Positions 61,401 to 64,000 of a stretch of DNA of 64,000 bases are shown here, in pieces. Both the position numbers and the translations under genes were made by a program. Positions within the stretch are counted from its first letter, which is position 1. Every line of letters begins with the position of its first letter. Below the pieces are notes generated by a model. It was not told the origin of the DNA. It saw only the letters and a list, made by a program, of their open reading frames with translations, and did not search any database. This DNA comes from Cantharellus purpuraceus (lineage: Eukaryota > Basidiomycota > Agaricomycetes > Cantharellales > Hydnaceae). The stretch lies in assembly GCA_025174535.1 (NCBI GenBank), contig JALBUN010000015.1, positions 866,501 to 930,500 of the forward strand, in the 5' to 3' direction.

Positions 61401-64000
61401 AACTCGAAGAGGAGGATGAATCTATGAGCGAATGCAAGGCGGACGACAATGCTGGCAGTCCTTTGTCCGGTGCTCCAAGTCTCTCTCCTGCACCTAGCCT
61501 TTCACCTGTGCCTTCTTTGTCCGAGAAAGAATCAGGAAATGGAACCCTCTCCCAGGAACCTGAAGTGGAAAGGTACATAGAGCCAGAAGAGTCGCCAACG
61601 AGGTCAGCCTCTCGAGTAGCAAGCTTAGAGGTGCACGGTCACCAGCCTGAAGTCGAACAGGCTACTGATGAGGTATCTACCACACCGGCCATTGACGAGG
61701 TTTCTGTCGCACTGGTCATTGATGAAGTTTCTGTCGCACCGGCCATTGATGAGGTTTCTGCCGCACCGGCCATTAACGAGGTTTCTGTCGCACTGACCAT
61801 TGACGAGGCTTCTGTCGCACCGGCCATTGACGAGATTTCTTCCGAACCAGCCACTGATCAGATTCCTATCACATCGGCCATTGACGAGGTTTCTGTCGAA
61901 CCAGCCACTGACGAGATTTCTGCCGAACCAGCCACTGACCAGGTTCCTATCACATCGGCCATTGACGAGATTTCTGCCGAACCAGCTTCTGACCAGGTTC
62001 CTATCACATCGGCCATTGACGAGGTTTCTGTCGAACCGGCCATTGACGAGATTTCTGCCGAACCAGCTTCTGACCAGGTTCCTATCACATCGGCCATTGA
62101 CGAGGTTTCTGTCGAACCAGCTATTGACGAAGTTTCTGCCGAGTCGGTTCTCCTTGATGAAAACGTGACGAGACGCGCTGATGCTGATGAAGACATAGTG
62201 ATGATCCTCTCAACCCGGTATGTAGCACTTGATAATGACACGATTCTGCGCAATCACTCACTGATTACATTGCGCAGAGGTCTGACAGTCATGCAGCCAA
62301 TCTCAACAGGACATCTTGATCGAGAGACTACACCAGTTTCAGATCGTTCATACCTTCGAAGGCCCCCATTGATGTTGGACAAGATTCCCATTCCTATTGC
62401 GAAACAAATGGACTTCACCGACACATTCATATCTCTTGACTATATACTTGCTTCTGAGACTAATGGTAGAGCAGGGGTCAAGACTGAAGTTTTTGATGAA
62501 AACATGGAGCCTACTACTCACGAAGGCACCCTGTTTCCCTCTCCCACTCCAAGTCATTCATCTCTTCACCACTCTGGAGCAACTAAGCTACCTGATACAA
62601 CGCTCCCGCCACTCCCATCCTCTCCTCTTCTCACACCATACAGCACATCATTACGTTTACCTCCACTGGAAGAGTTGCCGTCAACGTTCTCACGTAAAGT
62701 TCATCCTGCGAAATTGACACGAAAACGAGATCGGGAGCGAGAAAAAGAGGAGCGAGAAAAGAAGGTACGGGCCCGGGAGAAAGAAAAAGATAGTAAAGAT
62801 GATGGCAGGGAAAAAGAGAAGAAGGATGGCAAGGAGGTAGCTAAAGCCGGTTGGTTGCCGCTGGAAATCAGTCGATGGGGCGCACAATTCCGTGCGAATC
62901 CCGCTCACAAGATGACGAAGAAAAGTGGAAAGGCGATGAATACACGCATGTGGGCAGTAAGTGGCTTTATGGCATTTATGCTGATGCAACGCATCCTCCG
63001 GCTTCGCGGCATGTTTGCACAGTGCAGTACGAATATTTATGCTGATGCCGCCTGTTTAGATTGCTTTACACGAGCTCAGATTAATGCGTGCTTTGGAACG
63101 CATTGAAAAGCTGAAGCAGGAAGGCAGATGGAGCTTCCGTCAACCAAAGAAGCAGAGAGGCCCCGTCGTAGCTAAGAGTCATTGGGATTGGTTAATGGAC
63201 GAGATGGTATGTTGGGCTATGGAAAGGTTTGTACACAAAGGTGTCATTTTGACTCCTTTTTGACAGAAATGGTTGCGCACCGACTTCCGTGAGGAACGCA
63301 AGTGGAAGATCGCTCTCGCGTTCAATTTGGCGCATACTATTAGAGCTTGGCATCTCTCATCTCCCGAGGAGCGGAAGTCGCTCTGTGTCTCGGGCAAGCC
63401 TTCACGTCGCTCACATGCTGATGTTGAAACTAGTCCTATGGAGGTCGAAATGCGCCTAGGCTTGGATGATGCCGAAGATGTCGAGTTTCCTGAGGGTGTC
63501 AAGGCCTCCACTATCAATATCCTATCCGTGGACGCAGATGCTTCATGGCAGCACTCTGAGGAGTTAGATCCTGAGCGCGAAGCGGAGATCATTCGGGCAG
63601 AACAACGTGCACAGAGGAAAGACACTCCGATCAATTTTGCTGATGAGGATGGTAAAGAGGATGATGCTGATGCTGATGGAGAAGCTGATGCTGACGGGGA
63701 GATGGACGTGGATGATGCAGACGGCGGCGTTGACACGAGAGATGGGCTTCAATTAGACGATGGTGGCACCCAAAACATTGAGCCAGATACTCCGGCTGGG
63801 CAGGAGCAGCTCAAAGTTAGTGTCCCGACGAAGGAGATTGGCTTGAAAATTGGGTCGTCGGACCCTACCCTGACGTCGGATCCTGACAAGCTTCCCGGGA
63901 CTGCTCCTCAAGTCTCAACTGCAGCTGAAAAGATGAAGTTGCAGGTCCGCGAGTCGCTCGCTTACGTCCCTGACGATGCAACATTTTTCGACATCAATAA
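58410..64000 (+). CDS. EAF1: EAF1/VID21-type HSA-domain chromatin protein, 3' end outside window
   Basis: Large nuclear scaffold of the NuA4 histone acetyltransferase, judged by its HSA domain. The ATG at 58410 gives [20 protein letters not shown] followed by a helical stretch. From residue about 80 the chain is acidic and disordered, with very long Glu/Pro/Lys repeats (about residues 420-800). An intron (GTAGGCAAT...TTCTAG, about 61031-61093) joins to [10 protein letters not shown] and a second disordered half. Later the 9-residue repeat (61670-62149) and a Lys/Arg/Glu-rich helix (62700-62840) come before [17 protein letters not shown] 103 bp intron (62959-63061) leads to [17 protein letters not shown], the HSA start, then [11 protein letters not shown] and, after an intron, [20 protein letters not shown]. 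The frame is open to the window edge. The Myb/SANT part expected in this family would lie outside. Confidence 0.88.
59680..60320 (+). repeat. Purine-rich Glu/Pro tandem repeats in EAF1
   Basis: The plus strand is almost all purine. A 12 bp unit (GAGCCAGAGCAG) repeats at 59698-59760. Later a 75 bp unit (25 residues, starting MEKPEP) occurs three times at 60061, 60136 and 60211 with few changes. The opposite strand is open for 474 codons (59407-60831), a by-product of the repeat and not a gene. Confidence 0.85.
61670..62149 (+). repeat. 27 bp minisatellite in EAF1, about 18 units
   Basis: Eighteen 9-residue units (27 bp) follow one another without a break. Variants are [18 protein letters not shown] and QVPITSAID, often in a fixed triplet order, so higher-order blocks of 54 and 81 bp have spread. 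All units keep frame. Confidence 0.88.

Overview
The window is nuclear DNA of a filamentous basidiomycete, most likely a mushroom-forming Agaricomycete. Nearly every gene is broken by many 45-60 bp GT-AG introns. The gene set includes class I hydrophobins, a DUF6533-type seven-helix protein, a CAP59/CMT1-type mannosyltransferase and an AspA/Cdc11-like septin. Gene models were made by eye from splice signals, reading frame and remembered family motifs; no search was run. Outer coordinates are therefore firmer than some internal exon joins.

Layout. 0.2-2.1 kb: mannosyltransferase (-). 5.0-6.7 kb: DUF6533 7TM protein (+) with micro-exons. 8.1-9.5 kb: unknown protein with a coiled-coil tail (-). 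9.5-11.9 kb: gene-free DNA with decayed repeats of about 250 bp, one relative of which lies at 7.1 kb. 11.9-14.7 kb: glycogen synthase (-). 15.2-16.4 kb: TMEM19/DUF92 membrane protein (-). 17.4-20.8 kb: Nbs1 of the MRN DNA-repair complex (+). 21.6-22.7 kb: PhyH dioxygenase (+). 24.5-25.1 kb: hydrophobin (+). 25.3-26.4 kb: tafazzin (+). 26.8-29.1 kb: cation/proton exchanger (+).

29.9-43.4 kb is a dense housekeeping block: Prp43 helicase, a haloalkane-dehalogenase-like hydrolase, CCT-theta and proteasome Pre4 (all +), ornithine carbamoyltransferase (-), a conserved unknown (+) and a septin (-). 44.0-46.5 kb: a large disordered unknown protein (-). 47.5-48.4 kb: a class I methyltransferase (-).

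49.0-52.65 kb is the most unusual part. Two 628 bp inverted repeats, almost identical, enclose 2.37 kb holding a broken tyrosyl-tRNA synthetase fragment joined to a fragment of a second protein gene. Each repeat arm carries a tRNA-like pol III promoter followed by a hairpin and a T-run. This looks like a non-autonomous transposon that captured host gene pieces, or two element copies around a duplicated segment. Next to it lie a hydrophobin relic and an intact hydrophobin (-). Then follow an HTD2-type thioester dehydratase (+, 56.9-58.0 kb) and the 5' part of a very large EAF1/VID21-type HSA-domain chromatin gene (+, 58.4 kb to the window edge), whose N-terminal half is built from expanded tandem repeats.

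The genes form no single pathway. The mixture of core housekeeping, secreted-surface (hydrophobin) and repeat-rich stretches is what one expects along a mushroom chromosome arm.
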